A stretch of 64,000 nt of DNA from Mucilaginibacter pankratovii (GTDB lineage Bacteria; Bacteroidota; Bacteroidia; Sphingobacteriales; Sphingobacteriaceae). Positions 32,937 to 45,460 of this stretch are shown here, piece after piece. Location of the stretch: contig NZ_JACWMY010000007.1 of the NCBI RefSeq assembly GCF_014773265.1, positions 124,001-188,000 of the forward strand, given 5' to 3'. Positions within the stretch are counted from its first letter, which is position 1. Each line of letters begins with the position of its first letter. A program made the translations under genes and the position numbers. The notes below the pieces were generated by a model. It ran no database searches, was not told the DNA's origin, and saw only the letters and a list, made by a program, of their open reading frames with translations.

Positions 32937-34924
32937 TGGCTTTGCTGGTAACAATTGAGTTGTGTACCCTTTGGTTTGCAGTGGGTACGCTTTCTTCAGT
33001 CAGATCTTTTGTAAATGGCGAGGCTTTATGGTCAAAGGCACAAAAAGATGCCGTTTATAATTTATTTGCTTATTCGCATTCGCACGACGAAAAACACTTC
33101 CATGCATTCCGTGAATTTTTAAAGGTGCCGCTTGGTGATAACAAAACCCGCCTGGAACTGCAAAAAACGCATCCCGACTTTGACGTGGCGCGTAAGGGCT
33201 TTATCGAAGGACGTAATCACCCCGATAATGTTGACGGTATGATATCCCTCATTGTACGTTTTCATGACATTTCCTATCTTCAAAAGGCTATTGTTGCATG
33301 GGGCGACGCGGAGATGAAAATGGAGCAGCTAATTGCGCTTGGCGATAAACTGCACAACATGATAAGATCGGGAAAGGTTTCTCAGCAGGAAATTGATAAG
33401 CTGATGGTACAGGCCGAAGAGTTGAATAAAAAAGTAACGATATCTGAAGATGAATTTTCGTACACCCTGGATGAGGGCGCTCGATGGCTCGAAAACATCG
33501 TGTTGCGCGTTTTGTTAACCTTGTCGCTCACGATAGGCACAACAAGTATATTGATAACAATTTCGGTGAGCCGGGGCATTGAAAAGGGCGTTAATGCGAT
33601 AATAAACGCAGCGAAATTGATTGGGCGGGGATTATTGCATACCAGGGTGGAAGTTTATTCGGGAGATGAGATTGGCATGCTTGCCACCTCTTTTAACCAG
33701 ATGACCGATACTCTTGAACACAGCTTGCATGATATAAACGAACTAAAAGACAAAGAGGATAGACTTAAAATAGAAAAGGAGAAAGCCGAAACATCCGAAA
33801 AAACCAAACAGTTGTTTCTGGCTAAGATGAGCCATGAGATCCGTACCCCGATGAACGCGATCCTTGGTTTCGCGAAGCTGCTTGAAGAAACGATAAAAGG
33901 CGACGAGGAGCAGGAATACATTCATATAATTATTAAATCGGGTGATGACCTATTGGTTATTTTAAATGACATTTTGGATTTTTCCAGATTGGAGGCAGGT
34001 AAAATTGTTTTTGAAAGTATCCCTATCCGGATCAGGGACATCATTTACCTGAATGTGAAAATGATGCAGACCAGGAAAAAAGATATCGAAATTACCTATA
34101 GCATAGATGAGGCAATTCCGGAAATAGTACTTGGAGACTCTGTAAGGCTGAACCAGATAATGATAAACCTGATCTCGAACGCTATAAAATTCACCGAAAA
34201 AGGAGGTATATATATATCGGTGATTTGTGCCGAAGGCGACGCCGATAGCGTTTTATTGGATTTTAGCGTTAAGGACACTGGCATCGGTATCCCTAAAGAA
34301 AAACAGGCTAAAATTTTCGAAAGCTTTGAGCAGGCTACTAATGACACTGCGCGTAAATACGGAGGGGCTGGATTAGGGCTCAGTATTGTAAAGCAACTAA
34401 TTGAATTACAGAATGGGTTGATTTTTGTAAATAGCGAACCCGGAATCGGTTCTGAATTCCATTTCAGGTTACAATTTTTAAAATTTAAGGCCGAAATACA
34501 AACCTCTGTGCCCGTTAAAACCTCAACGATAAACCAAAGTGGACGTGGTATAAAAATTTTAGTGGTAGAAGACAATTTGATAAATCAAAAGCTGGTGATA
34601 AAAGTGCTCAAAAATCAGGGGTTTGAAACTGAGGTGGCTGAAAATGGATTAATAGCTTTAAATAAATATGAGCATCAGGATTTCGATATTATCCTGATGG
34701 ATATACAGATGCCTGAGATGGATGGTTATGAGGCTACCCGAAAAATCCGCGAACTAAGCTCATATAAAAAGAATATACCAATTATAGCTATGACCGCACA
34801 CATCATTAAAGGAGAATTAGACCATTGTTTAGAAACAGGAATGAACGATTTTGTTTCGAAGCCATTTGATAAAAACGAGTTATACGCCAAAATATTTAAG
34901 CACTTAGAAGTTAGGACTCAGTAA
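32936..34924 (+). CDS. Hybrid sensor histidine kinase (periplasmic sensor-HAMP-HisKA-HATPase-receiver)
   Basis: A 662-residue protein as read from ATG 32936. Membrane helix 1 is at 1-20 (MALLVTIELCTLWFAVGTL), a helical periplasmic sensor spans ~21-185 (ALWSKAQKDAVYNLFAYSHS), helix 2 is at ~188-208, and HAMP reaches ~265. HisKA has His300 ([14 protein letters not shown]), HATPase motifs are NLISNAIKFTEKG, VKDTGIGIPKEK and YGGAGLGLSIVKQL, and the C-terminal receiver has Asp589 (DIILMDIQMPEMDG) and Lys in FVSKPFD. The normal cytoplasmic N-terminus lies upstream in another frame (32862-32936), so the gene is probably frameshifted. No DNA-binding output. Confidence 0.88.
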   Translation: MALLVTIELCTLWFAVGTLSSVRSFVNGEALWSKAQKDAVYNLFAYSHSHDEKHFHAFREFLKVPLGDNKTRLELQKTHPDFDVARKGFIEGRNHPDNVDGMISLIVRFHDISYLQKAIVAWGDAEMKMEQLIALGDKLHNMIRSGKVSQQEIDKLMVQAEELNKKVTISEDEFSYTLDEGARWLENIVLRVLLTLSLTIGTTSILITISVSRGIEKGVNAIINAAKLIGRGLLHTRVEVYSGDEIGMLATSFNQMTDTLEHSLHDINELKDKEDRLKIEKEKAETSEKTKQLFLAKMSHEIRTPMNAILGFAKLLEETIKGDEEQEYIHIIIKSGDDLLVILNDILDFSRLEAGKIVFESIPIRIRDIIYLNVKMMQTRKKDIEITYSIDEAIPEIVLGDSVRLNQIMINLISNAIKFTEKGGIYISVICAEGDADSVLLDFSVKDTGIGIPKEKQAKIFESFEQATNDTARKYGGAGLGLSIVKQLIELQNGLIFVNSEPGIGSEFHFRLQFLKFKAEIQTSVPVKTSTINQSGRGIKILVVEDNLINQKLVIKVLKNQGFETEVAENGLIALNKYEHQDFDIILMDIQMPEMDGYEATRKIRELSSYKKNIPIIAMTAHIIKGELDHCLETGMNDFVSKPFDKNELYAKIFKHLEVRTQ

Positions 34925-35383
34925 ACTTCGACCAGTGGGAGATGAGGCTGCCGGGAGGTGATCCCCCGCTGCCGCAAGCGTCCTCGCTTGTGGCCCACTT
35001 GCAAGGTAGCCGCTTTGCATATTCGCTAACCTGCTTATCGGGGATTGCTTCGTTCCTCGCAATGACGCGGTGGAGAGGGATGATTTGTTAGCTTCCATCG
35101 TCCTGATAGTGTCACTAAAATTCCGCTCCCTAAAACGGACGGACAAAGCAACCCTAAACCCGGGTGTACGGAAAGCCCGCTTCTACCGGCGGCTTGGAGG
35201 GAACACGGGGCTATCGGTACCTAAGTAGCAAGCCTTTGCTTTTCAAGTTATTACATGGTGGCTAAACCCCTCCCTGCCTTTGCGCGCTGTGGCAGCCGCA
35301 CCCCTCCCCAAGGAGGGAAGTGAAAAAAGCAACGCTACACTACCCCCCCCCCATTCACAACTCCCTACTCACCACTCCCCAAC
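34925..35383. repeat. Repeat-rich intergenic region
   Basis: No gene is supported in these 459 bases. It contains a CTTCGACCAGTGGG repeat and a partial copy of the terminator-like ATGAGGCTGCCGGGAGGTG hairpin. A CGCAAGCG/CGCTTG palindrome and a TGCTTCGTTCCTCGCAATGACG sequence (a common chromosomal repeat type) follow. It ends with dispersed-repeat copy 3 and an imperfect CCCTCC/GGAGGG hairpin near 35308. Confidence 0.55.
35152..35246 (+). repeat. Dispersed structured repeat, copy 3 (diverged)
   Basis: Starts ACCCTAAACCCGGGTGTACGG, keeps AAAGCCCGCTTCTACCGGCG and GCTTGGAGGG, and ends CCTTTGCTTTTCAAG. Substitutions in the second quarter distinguish it from copies 2 and 4, and the nested palindrome is absent. 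Confidence 0.65.
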
Positions 35384-38300
35384 CTACTCCACCACCAGCA
35401 ACCAACCCTTACCCTTAGCTACGGGGATCTCGCCGCCTTCGGTAAAAATATTGGCCTGCTGGAAGTTTTTGATAGGCTGGGCGGTTATTTTGGCTTTTGT
35501 GGGATCGATGCCGAGGGCCTTCCAGTCGATGCTGAGTTTGATGCTGGTATCGGAGTCGGCCCAGCTGGCAATGGCTACGAGGGCCTTGTTGGCCTTTTTA
35601 TACACGGTTGCCAGTACTTTGGGGTTGTTGGTTTTTACAGGGCTGTTGGGCACCCAGTAGCCTATCATTTTGCTGCCTTGCATGCCAAATTGGTCCCAGG
35701 CTTGCCAGATGGGGCGCGGGTCGGCGTTGTCGCTCCAGGGCATCCGGTTGGTCATGCCGTATACCATGCCGCGCCATGGGTTGCCGCCGTCCTGCAGCAT
35801 TTCGCCCATCAGGCCGAAGGGGATGCCCGATACCTCGGTGAGGAAGAAATCGGGGGAGTTCTTTTCGTAATCGAAGTATTCGCCAAACCACAGGCGGTTG
35901 AGGTAGGGGAAGTGCTCCATATACAGGTTGGCGCTGTTGTTAAAGCCGTCGCTTTTGTTGTATTGGTTGGCGCTGTGGAGGTCGATAATGCCGGGGTGGC
36001 CATCCTGTGTAAGCACGCGTTTAATGCGCTTCATGGTAATCCGGTCGAAAGCCACATCGTCGAGGTAAATGCCGTCGATGCCTACGTTCTGTACCAGCCA
36101 GTTCATGCCTTCCACGTAGTAATTATGCCAGCGGCTCATGCCGCTGTTTACGATGGCGGCATCCTTAATTTCGGGCACGTACCATGCGGCAATGTAATCG
36201 TCGCCCAGGTGTTCCTGCAGCCAGGAGTAGCCGCCGCCCTTGCCGGGCGAGTAGATCTCGTGACCCAAACTGCGCATGGGGAAGGTTTCGTAGGCACTGT
36301 TGCTTAGCTCTCGCACGGTGTTGTAGATCTTAACTTTCAGCCCCAGTTGATGCGCCGAATCGATATAATGCTTCATGGCGTTGTGGGCGATGAAGGGGTA
36401 ATTGATGGTAGGGTTGATGGGCGTAGCATGGTGGATGTTCACTACGGTAGCGCCGGTGGCTTTGATGCTATCCAGGTTGTTGTACTTGTGGTAAAAGCGC
36501 GTGCTCCACTGAAAATCGGAATTGATAGGGTGAAAGGGCGTGATCAGCAGCGTGAAGTTGTAGCACAGCACATCGCCCTTTTTCATACTACGCGGCCCAC
36601 TGTAATTTTCCGACAGGATGTTGTTCCCCTTTTTAGCGATGAGGATACCGCCCTTGCCGCCGTTACCCCAGCTGTTTGGCAGCAGCAGCGGTTTTTGCAG
36701 GTAAAAGTTGGTGTTGAGGGGGCGCACGTAGTTCTCGTCGCGCAGGGAGTATTGCAGGCCGGCGTTCACTTCGCCAATCCAGGCGCCGTCCTGGTTCTTT
36801 TTAGCCACGTCCCATTTCCAATTGAGGGTATCGGGGCGCAGGCCGCCTTTTTGGTTCAGCCCCATCAGGTATTTGGCGGCGGCGGTATCAAAGGGGATGT
36901 GGAGTTTAATATCGTCGAGGGAGATATCTTGGTTGGCGGTAAACTTTACAGAGTAATTCATGTAGCCGTCGAATTCGATGCTGGCATCGACCTCCATGGT
37001 CATAGCTTCGGAGTAATTATAGCTATTCCAGCTTATTTTGCCCGGCGTAACGTAAGGGGCAGCATACCCGCCACCGATTATTTTCGCCCCTAATTTTTCG
37101 CCGGTTTTTGAGTCGAACGATTCAACCAAGTAACCGGGTTCAAATGCTATATCTTTGTGCGTTGCGGCATCGGTGATGTGGAAATGGATGCCCTCGCCCA
37201 GGATGTTTTTTGGAGTGGAGGACAGGTTAGTCATCTCGGGCGTAAAAAAGGTTTGTATCTGTTTGGGGAAACCGAATTTATCCAGCCTTACTTTGCGGCC
37301 AAGCAGGCTGATGGTATTGTCATCCACTTTTAGCGGTATGTAAGGCTTTATTACCTCATTTTGCTGCGCGAGGGTAGAGTTGAGCCAGGTAAGGCGGGTT
37401 TGCAGTTCGGGATGGTTTACGCCGCCGTTGAGGGCAGTTTGGTTTTTAACGGTTATGCTTATAGGTATAGTGGTTGTGGGGGCACCCTTGCTATAAACAT
37501 CAACCTTGCCTGTATACGTGCCTGCTGTAGTTTTTTCCGGTACATCCACCAAACACCACATTGCCTGTATATCGCTTTTGGCTATATCCACCTTTTTTTC
37601 TAAAAAACTACCATCATAAGCTGTTCCCCTCGTATTGAGGCAGCTCATATTTCTGCTGTCGATTGTATGCCCCTTAGCATCCTTTAGGTCGTAAAAGAAT
37701 ACCTGTACATTCTTCAAATCTTTAGCCACCGCATAAACGCCCAACTGATAGCTATAATTCTCGCCTTTAGCCGCCGAACCGCTAAACTTCCGCGCAGCGC
37801 CTTTTTGGATCCAGCGCTGGGGCAGGTCGTGCGTCATTTTAATGGGATGCTCCCTATCTTCGGCAAAAACCAGGTAGGGCTTTTTGGATTTGCCGAGCGC
37901 GGTAACCTCGGCTTTGGTGGCTATCACCTCCATGGGGTAAAAGCTGTTCATGGCGTTTACGGCTTCTAAATAGAGCAGGGTGGCAGGTTTGGCTTTGCTT
38001 GTTTTGGCCAGCCATGCTTCCGAGGCTGTGTTTTTCAGCGGAAGGTAGGCCGCCTTGGGGTAATTGCTGCGTGCCGTTACCTTATAGGGCATGTAGTAAA
38101 CATAGTATTTCCCCGCGCCGGATGTGGGCTCGAAGTAAATGGTACCGCTCTCGCGGGAGATATTTTCAGTCTTTACATTTAGGATGCGCTTACTGGTTTT
38201 GGCATCCACTACTATAATTTGCTTGCTCGTCGGGTCGTCGCGTCTGCGCCAGGGTATGACCACTTTGCTTGCCTGACTTGTTGCCGCCACGCTTATCGCC

Positions 38301-38434
38301 GCGCGGTGGTTACCCAGCGAATCGGGGTCCCAGCTGTTGTTGCCGTTTACATATTTTACATTTTGGGCGATGGCATTGCCGCCAAAAAACCATAATAAAC
38401 AAAACAGGGCGAGGGCCTTTATTAAACGATGCAT
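35384..38434 (-). CDS. Large secreted glycoside-hydrolase-like protein (GH123-N/DUF6067-like)
   Basis: A 1016-residue protein with signal peptide MHRLIKALALFCLLWFFGGNAIAQ. Residues ~25-330 are beta-sandwich (YYVYYMPYKV; VFAEDREHPIKMTHDLPQRW). ~330-640 form a second beta region. ~640-930 read as a TIM-barrel: TRFYHKYNNLDSIKATGATVVNIHH, QLGLKVKIYNT, GIDGIYLDDVAFDR with candidate acidic residues, PGIIDLHSANQ. The C-terminal ~80 residues form a beta domain. This layout matches proteins of the DUF6067/GH123 N-terminal class, which include uncharacterised glycosidases. The Asp pair in YLDDVAFD is the best catalytic candidate. It stands alone on the minus strand, not in the arabinan locus. Confidence 0.75.
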   Translation of the reverse strand: MHRLIKALALFCLLWFFGGNAIAQNVKYVNGNNSWDPDSLGNHRAAISVAATSQASKVVIPWRRRDDPTSKQIIVVDAKTSKRILNVKTENISRESGTIYFEPTSGAGKYYVYYMPYKVTARSNYPKAAYLPLKNTASEAWLAKTSKAKPATLLYLEAVNAMNSFYPMEVIATKAEVTALGKSKKPYLVFAEDREHPIKMTHDLPQRWIQKGAARKFSGSAAKGENYSYQLGVYAVAKDLKNVQVFFYDLKDAKGHTIDSRNMSCLNTRGTAYDGSFLEKKVDIAKSDIQAMWCLVDVPEKTTAGTYTGKVDVYSKGAPTTTIPISITVKNQTALNGGVNHPELQTRLTWLNSTLAQQNEVIKPYIPLKVDDNTISLLGRKVRLDKFGFPKQIQTFFTPEMTNLSSTPKNILGEGIHFHITDAATHKDIAFEPGYLVESFDSKTGEKLGAKIIGGGYAAPYVTPGKISWNSYNYSEAMTMEVDASIEFDGYMNYSVKFTANQDISLDDIKLHIPFDTAAAKYLMGLNQKGGLRPDTLNWKWDVAKKNQDGAWIGEVNAGLQYSLRDENYVRPLNTNFYLQKPLLLPNSWGNGGKGGILIAKKGNNILSENYSGPRSMKKGDVLCYNFTLLITPFHPINSDFQWSTRFYHKYNNLDSIKATGATVVNIHHATPINPTINYPFIAHNAMKHYIDSAHQLGLKVKIYNTVRELSNSAYETFPMRSLGHEIYSPGKGGGYSWLQEHLGDDYIAAWYVPEIKDAAIVNSGMSRWHNYYVEGMNWLVQNVGIDGIYLDDVAFDRITMKRIKRVLTQDGHPGIIDLHSANQYNKSDGFNNSANLYMEHFPYLNRLWFGEYFDYEKNSPDFFLTEVSGIPFGLMGEMLQDGGNPWRGMVYGMTNRMPWSDNADPRPIWQAWDQFGMQGSKMIGYWVPNSPVKTNNPKVLATVYKKANKALVAIASWADSDTSIKLSIDWKALGIDPTKAKITAQPIKNFQQANIFTEGGEIPVAKGKGWLLVVE

Positions 38435-38588
38435 AAGCTTGATGTTGAATAGCGTTGACAGCCCAAATTAACAAAAAATTATGGAGAGGCCCGGGCATCC
38501 AATAAACGTTGCATAAGGTCGGGCCTGATTGAAAATCCAAATTTTCTACAGAATGTTTGGCTAATTAGCCGTAAAACTACACGCTTTT

Positions 38589-39185
38589 ATGGCCAGGGCA
38601 GTATTAGTAACGGATGCCGAGAATTACGTACGAGAACTGCTAAGCGCCCAACTGTCGCCTGATATGTATTTCCACAATCTGCGGCATACCGAACGTGTGG
38701 TAAACGCTGCCAAAGAAATAGCCCAAAACTCCGGCCTCGGTAAAAAAGAAACTAATATTGTAGAGATAGCTGCCTGGTTTCACGATACCGGGTACTGCTA
38801 CGCCTATGCCGGGCACGAGGACAACAGTATTGCCATAGCAGCCACCTTTTTAAAACAGCAGGGTGCCGACGAAAAATTCATCGCCAAGGTCTCCGGTTGC
38901 ATCCTTGCTACGCAAATACCGCAAAGCCCCCAAAATTTAATGGAAGAGGTGCTTTGCGATGCCGACCTGTCGCACTTCTCACTTACCGACTACCCCGAGC
39001 GCGCCGCCCTGCTGCGCATGGAGTGGGCCGCCAGGTTAAAAAAGAACTATACCGACCGCGACTGGTGGCAATCCAACATCAGCCTGCTTACCCGGCATAC
39101 TTATTTTACCCAATATGGCAAAACCATATTGCAAAAAAATAAGCTCAATAATATCGACGCATTGCTTGCTCAGTTTCCCAAATAA
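38589..39185 (+). CDS. HD-domain phosphohydrolase
   Basis: A 198-residue soluble protein with the metal-binding HD signature in order: His in FHNLRHTERVV (~29-39), His-Asp in AAWFHDTGYCY (~58-68), His in YAGHEDNS (~74) and Asp in LCDADLSHFSL (~120). HD proteins hydrolyse phosphoester bonds, often in nucleotides or cyclic nucleotides. The domain resembles the N-terminal HD part of Pycsar-type membrane effectors, but no membrane helices follow and no cyclase is adjacent, so a defence role is not supported. It precedes a hybrid sensor gene by 137 bases. Confidence 0.85.
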   Translation: MARAVLVTDAENYVRELLSAQLSPDMYFHNLRHTERVVNAAKEIAQNSGLGKKETNIVEIAAWFHDTGYCYAYAGHEDNSIAIAATFLKQQGADEKFIAKVSGCILATQIPQSPQNLMEEVLCDADLSHFSLTDYPERAALLRMEWAARLKKNYTDRDWWQSNISLLTRHTYFTQYGKTILQKNKLNNIDALLAQFPK

Positions 39186-39322
39186 ACAATATATAGCCTA
39201 AATTATGCGCTCATTTTCATAACTTTATCTGTCGCGTTTCGTACAATGTTTTAGAAGGTCCTTTCCGGATGTTAGACTTTGCCGACCAATTATTAAACCT
39301 AAAACTGCTACTTTAAAAATAA

Positions 39323-43171
<3,849 letters not shown>

Positions 43172-43379
43172 CCGGCGCCTCAAAAAAATAATTAAAGAAT
43201 TTCTTGATTTATTAAAATTAATGTGTATCATTGTGCCATGAAAACAAGTGCAATACAATTCCCCATAGAGCGCCCGATGAGTCGGAGGTGATGGTGTACG
43301 TATTGTAAAAAATATTACAAGATACTGCAGATCCTCTTAGGCTTACCTAAGGGGATCTTTTGTTTTGTGGCGAAATTTC
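43172..43379. other. Leader region before the tRNA cluster with a possible tiny ORF
   Basis: A/T-rich start, then ATG 43238 opening 17 codons (MKTSAIQFPIERPMSRR) ended by TGA. The downstream frame continues to read WCTYCKKYYK after this stop. A strong hairpin terminator follows at 43330-43362. This could be a short leader transcript or attenuator ahead of the tRNAs; I see no support for a known small RNA. Confidence 0.35.
43330..43364 (+). terminator. Strong hairpin terminator/attenuator upstream of tRNA cluster
   Basis: GATCCTCTTAGG, a CTTA loop and CCTAAGGGGATC make a 12-bp stem with one G-T pair, followed by TTTTGTTTT. It ends only 16 bases before the first tRNA, so it separates an upstream short transcript from the tRNAs or attenuates read-through into them. 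Confidence 0.8.
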
Positions 43380-43452
43380 AGGGTAGTATATCAATTGGCA
43401 GATTACTCGGTTTGGAACCGAGAGGCTCCCGGTTCAAGTCCGGGTTACCCTA
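43380..43452 (+). tRNA. tRNA-Pro(UGG)-like, atypical
   Basis: The cloverleaf is complete: acceptor AGGGTAG/TTACCCT (one G-T), anticodon stem CTCGG/CCGAG, loop TTTGGAA giving anticodon UGG, T-arm CCCGG-TTCAAGT-CCGGG, discriminator A, CCA not encoded. Position 37 is A, although tRNA-Pro normally has G37, so identity and function are uncertain. Confidence 0.75.
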
Positions 43453-43463
43453 CTTTTTATGAT

Positions 43464-43537
43464 GGAAATGTAGCTCAATTGGTTAGAGCAACACCCTTAT
43501 ACGGTGACGGTTACAGGTTCAAGTCCTGTTATTTCCA
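43464..43537 (+). tRNA. tRNA with anticodon UAU (Ile, AUA codon), atypical
   Basis: Acceptor GGAAATG/TATTTCC, D-stem GCTC/GAGC, T-arm ACAGG-TTCAAGT-CCTGT, discriminator A. The anticodon stem is CACC/GGTG with an A-A mismatch at the top, and the loop CTTATAC gives UAU. Bacteria usually read AUA with a lysidine-modified CAU anticodon, so a UAU tRNA is unusual here. Confidence 0.7.
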
Positions 43538-43542
43538 CAACT

Positions 43543-43619
43543 GGCCGGTTGCCTGAGTTTGGTAACAGGGGTTCAATATTGATGTATAACAGTCGCGGGT
43601 TCGAGTCCCGCACTGGCCG
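43543..43619 (+). tRNA. tRNA-like gene with weak anticodon arm (AUU in loop)
   Basis: Acceptor GGCCGGT/ACTGGCC, D-stem CCTG/CAGG and T-arm GCGGG-TTCGAGT-CCCGC are perfect or nearly so. The anticodon stem GTTCA/TGTAT has a T-T mismatch and a G-T pair; loop ATATTGA would give anticodon AUU (Asn), with unmodified A34 and G37, both atypical. May be a degenerate or specialised tRNA. Confidence 0.55.
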
Positions 43620-43626
43620 GTTTTAT

Positions 43627-43697
43627 TTTCCTGTGGTGCAAGGGTAGCACACCCGGTTTTGAGCCGGGTGGTTGTGGTTCAAATCCATGCGGGAAAA
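43627..43697 (+). tRNA. tRNA-Gln(UUG)-like
   Basis: Acceptor TTTCCTG/CGGGAAA (a first base T is normal for tRNA-Gln), D-stem GTGC/GCAC, anticodon stem CCCGG/CCGGG with loop TTTTGAG (anticodon UUG). T-arm TGTGG-TTCAAAT-CCATG has two G-T pairs. Discriminator A, CCA not encoded. Last of four tandem tRNA genes. Confidence 0.75.
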
Positions 43698-43803
43698 CGT
43701 GAGGTGTACCCATTTTTCGGGCGGGCTCTCGGGCTTGCTTTTTATAAAAAACTGCTTTTAGCGGGAGGGGAGGGGTATGGGGTTTTGTAAAGAAAAATCT
43801 GTA

Positions 43804-45210
43804 TTAAAATATGGGGCGTGTTAATAGCAGATTCATTTTTGTTAAGTAGGTAGCTTGCTTCTTGGTCGCCAACATAATATAATGTAGTCCGTAATCCGGG
43901 CCTACAACGTTTAGCAAAGCATAATCCGGGTATTGCTCCGGAATGATTTCACTGGCTACGTATTGAAGCAGCCTGTGAGCGAAATAACTATTTGCCAGAT
44001 GGCAGACCACATTGTGTTGCTGTCCATTTAGCATAAATGACACAGTAAACTCCATATCGGTTTCGTAGTCAAAATTTTCAGGCAAGCCATCAACTATATC
44101 AGTAAAGGTTAAAATACCATGCGAAATATCATTTAGCGCTTCTAAAAAGGCAAGATGTGGGTTTTGGCCCGGCGTAACGTATTGGTTGACTGCGGCAACA
44201 AGTCCTGGAAACGCGACCATCAGGTTTCCCGTGTGCTGATATGTGCTATTAAATAACGAGTTAGTTGTTGTTTCTAATTGTTCTGTATCCAGATGAGCCA
44301 ATAGCCCACATTGGTTGAAATGATAAATAGCGTACTCGATATGTGTATACGATAAAGGCAGGTTATAAGATAAAAGTAAATGCGCCGGCTTGCTATGCAG
44401 ATATTTCTGTTGCGCGTTTGTGAAGTCAAAAATTTGGTATTGTTCCCTGCTTAGCGGGCATATAACGTGCTTGTTTCGGTGAGCAGGAAATAATTCATGA
44501 TTTAGTGTACTGGTAAAGCTTGCAAAACGGTAGTCGCAATTATAATCGGCCAACAGTTTATTTACAAGAACTAATATGTTTTCCAAAATAAAGGATGCGA
44601 CATGTTTAACGCTAATTTCATTTACGGGGAACGTGTAGCTATGCTGGTGTTTTCGAGCGCCCGTATCGACGGTTATCGTTGTTTTTCTTTCGTAATTGTC
44701 GGCTTCCCCAGGATAGTTTTTTTCAAGTATTGTAACGCCCAGTATCTTGAAAGCCCCATAGCAGCGCTTATTAATTATGTTTTTGAGTTTTGTAAGAAGC
44801 TTTTTTGGTTGTTTTTGATATAGAGCCATATCAATAGCGTCACTACGATGAACGTAGTCAAAAAAATCGAAGTATGTTTCAACTTTGCCGGCTTGGATGT
44901 CTTGTTGCAATTGGTCATGTTTCACGTACCCGATCATGTCATCGTGCCCAAGGGGATTTTTACCCTTTAATTGCTTCATAAAGTCCAACTGATTATCGAG
45001 GGTAAAGTCGCGGTAGAAAGCGTCTATCTGCAAGGCCATATACATTGCACCCAGGTATGTATGTTTGTTTCCCGGTAATTTAAAAGGGTTTAATTTTTTA
45101 TAAACCTGTTTTGTTATCACCCCATGTTTAAGTATGATATCAAGGAGGGTCTCGTACGTGCTGGGATCTTCTTTTGTTTTTAGACTATCATAATCAATGG
45201 ATAGGTTCAT
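43804..45210 (-). CDS. Unrecognised cytoplasmic protein downstream of the Y RNA array; N-terminus probably longer
   Basis: From ATG 45210 the product has 468 residues with no signal, membrane helix or known motif. Notable segments are KKLLTKLKNIINKRCYGAFKI, RKTTITVDTGARKHQHSYTF, HRNKHVICPLSREQYQIFDF and NPHLAFLEALNDISHGILTF. The frame stays open upstream to 45342 and reads like real protein (SPEDQVYLTTKLQENDNLL, then RALHYFFESKVFTRPTEGGF), with no ATG. An ATG at 45346 lies one base out of frame (ATGAATAGTTAG) and would fuse to it if one T at 45336-45338 were absent. So the gene may be N-terminally frameshifted or mis-sequenced. Read away from the Ro60/Y RNA locus on the same strand. Function unknown. 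Confidence 0.7.
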   Translation of the reverse strand: MNLSIDYDSLKTKEDPSTYETLLDIILKHGVITKQVYKKLNPFKLPGNKHTYLGAMYMALQIDAFYRDFTLDNQLDFMKQLKGKNPLGHDDMIGYVKHDQLQQDIQAGKVETYFDFFDYVHRSDAIDMALYQKQPKKLLTKLKNIINKRCYGAFKILGVTILEKNYPGEADNYERKTTITVDTGARKHQHSYTFPVNEISVKHVASFILENILVLVNKLLADYNCDYRFASFTSTLNHELFPAHRNKHVICPLSREQYQIFDFTNAQQKYLHSKPAHLLLSYNLPLSYTHIEYAIYHFNQCGLLAHLDTEQLETTTNSLFNSTYQHTGNLMVAFPGLVAAVNQYVTPGQNPHLAFLEALNDISHGILTFTDIVDGLPENFDYETDMEFTVSFMLNGQQHNVVCHLANSYFAHRLLQYVASEIIPEQYPDYALLNVVGPDYGLHYIMLATKKQATYLTKMNLLLTRPIF

Positions 45211-45460
45211 ACTATAAACAAAGCCGCCTTCGGTAGGGCGTGTAAAAACCTTGCTTTCAAAAAAATAGTGAAGCGCTCGTAACAGATTATCATTTTCCTG
45301 AAGTTTTGTGGTTAAGTAAACCTGATCTTCGGGGCTAACTATTCATGCGTTAATAAGGTCGGTTGCTAAGGTCATTATGAGGCTATAAATCTTAAAGTTA
45401 GCCAAAATAACTCAATGGTTAACTATTCAAGGAAGGATACACATTTAAATTATATTCTCA

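Noticed and set aside
36347..37093. 248-codon open frame on the plus strand
   Set aside because: Antisense of the GH-like gene; no start context and shadow-like Val/His/Gly composition.
38589..39185. Pycsar anti-phage effector
   Set aside because: Only the HD part resembles it; membrane helices and a nucleotide cyclase neighbour are missing.
43267..43290. Hammerhead-ribozyme-like CGATGAGTCGG sequence
   Set aside because: The required CUGAUGA core and GAAA are not present, and helices cannot be formed.
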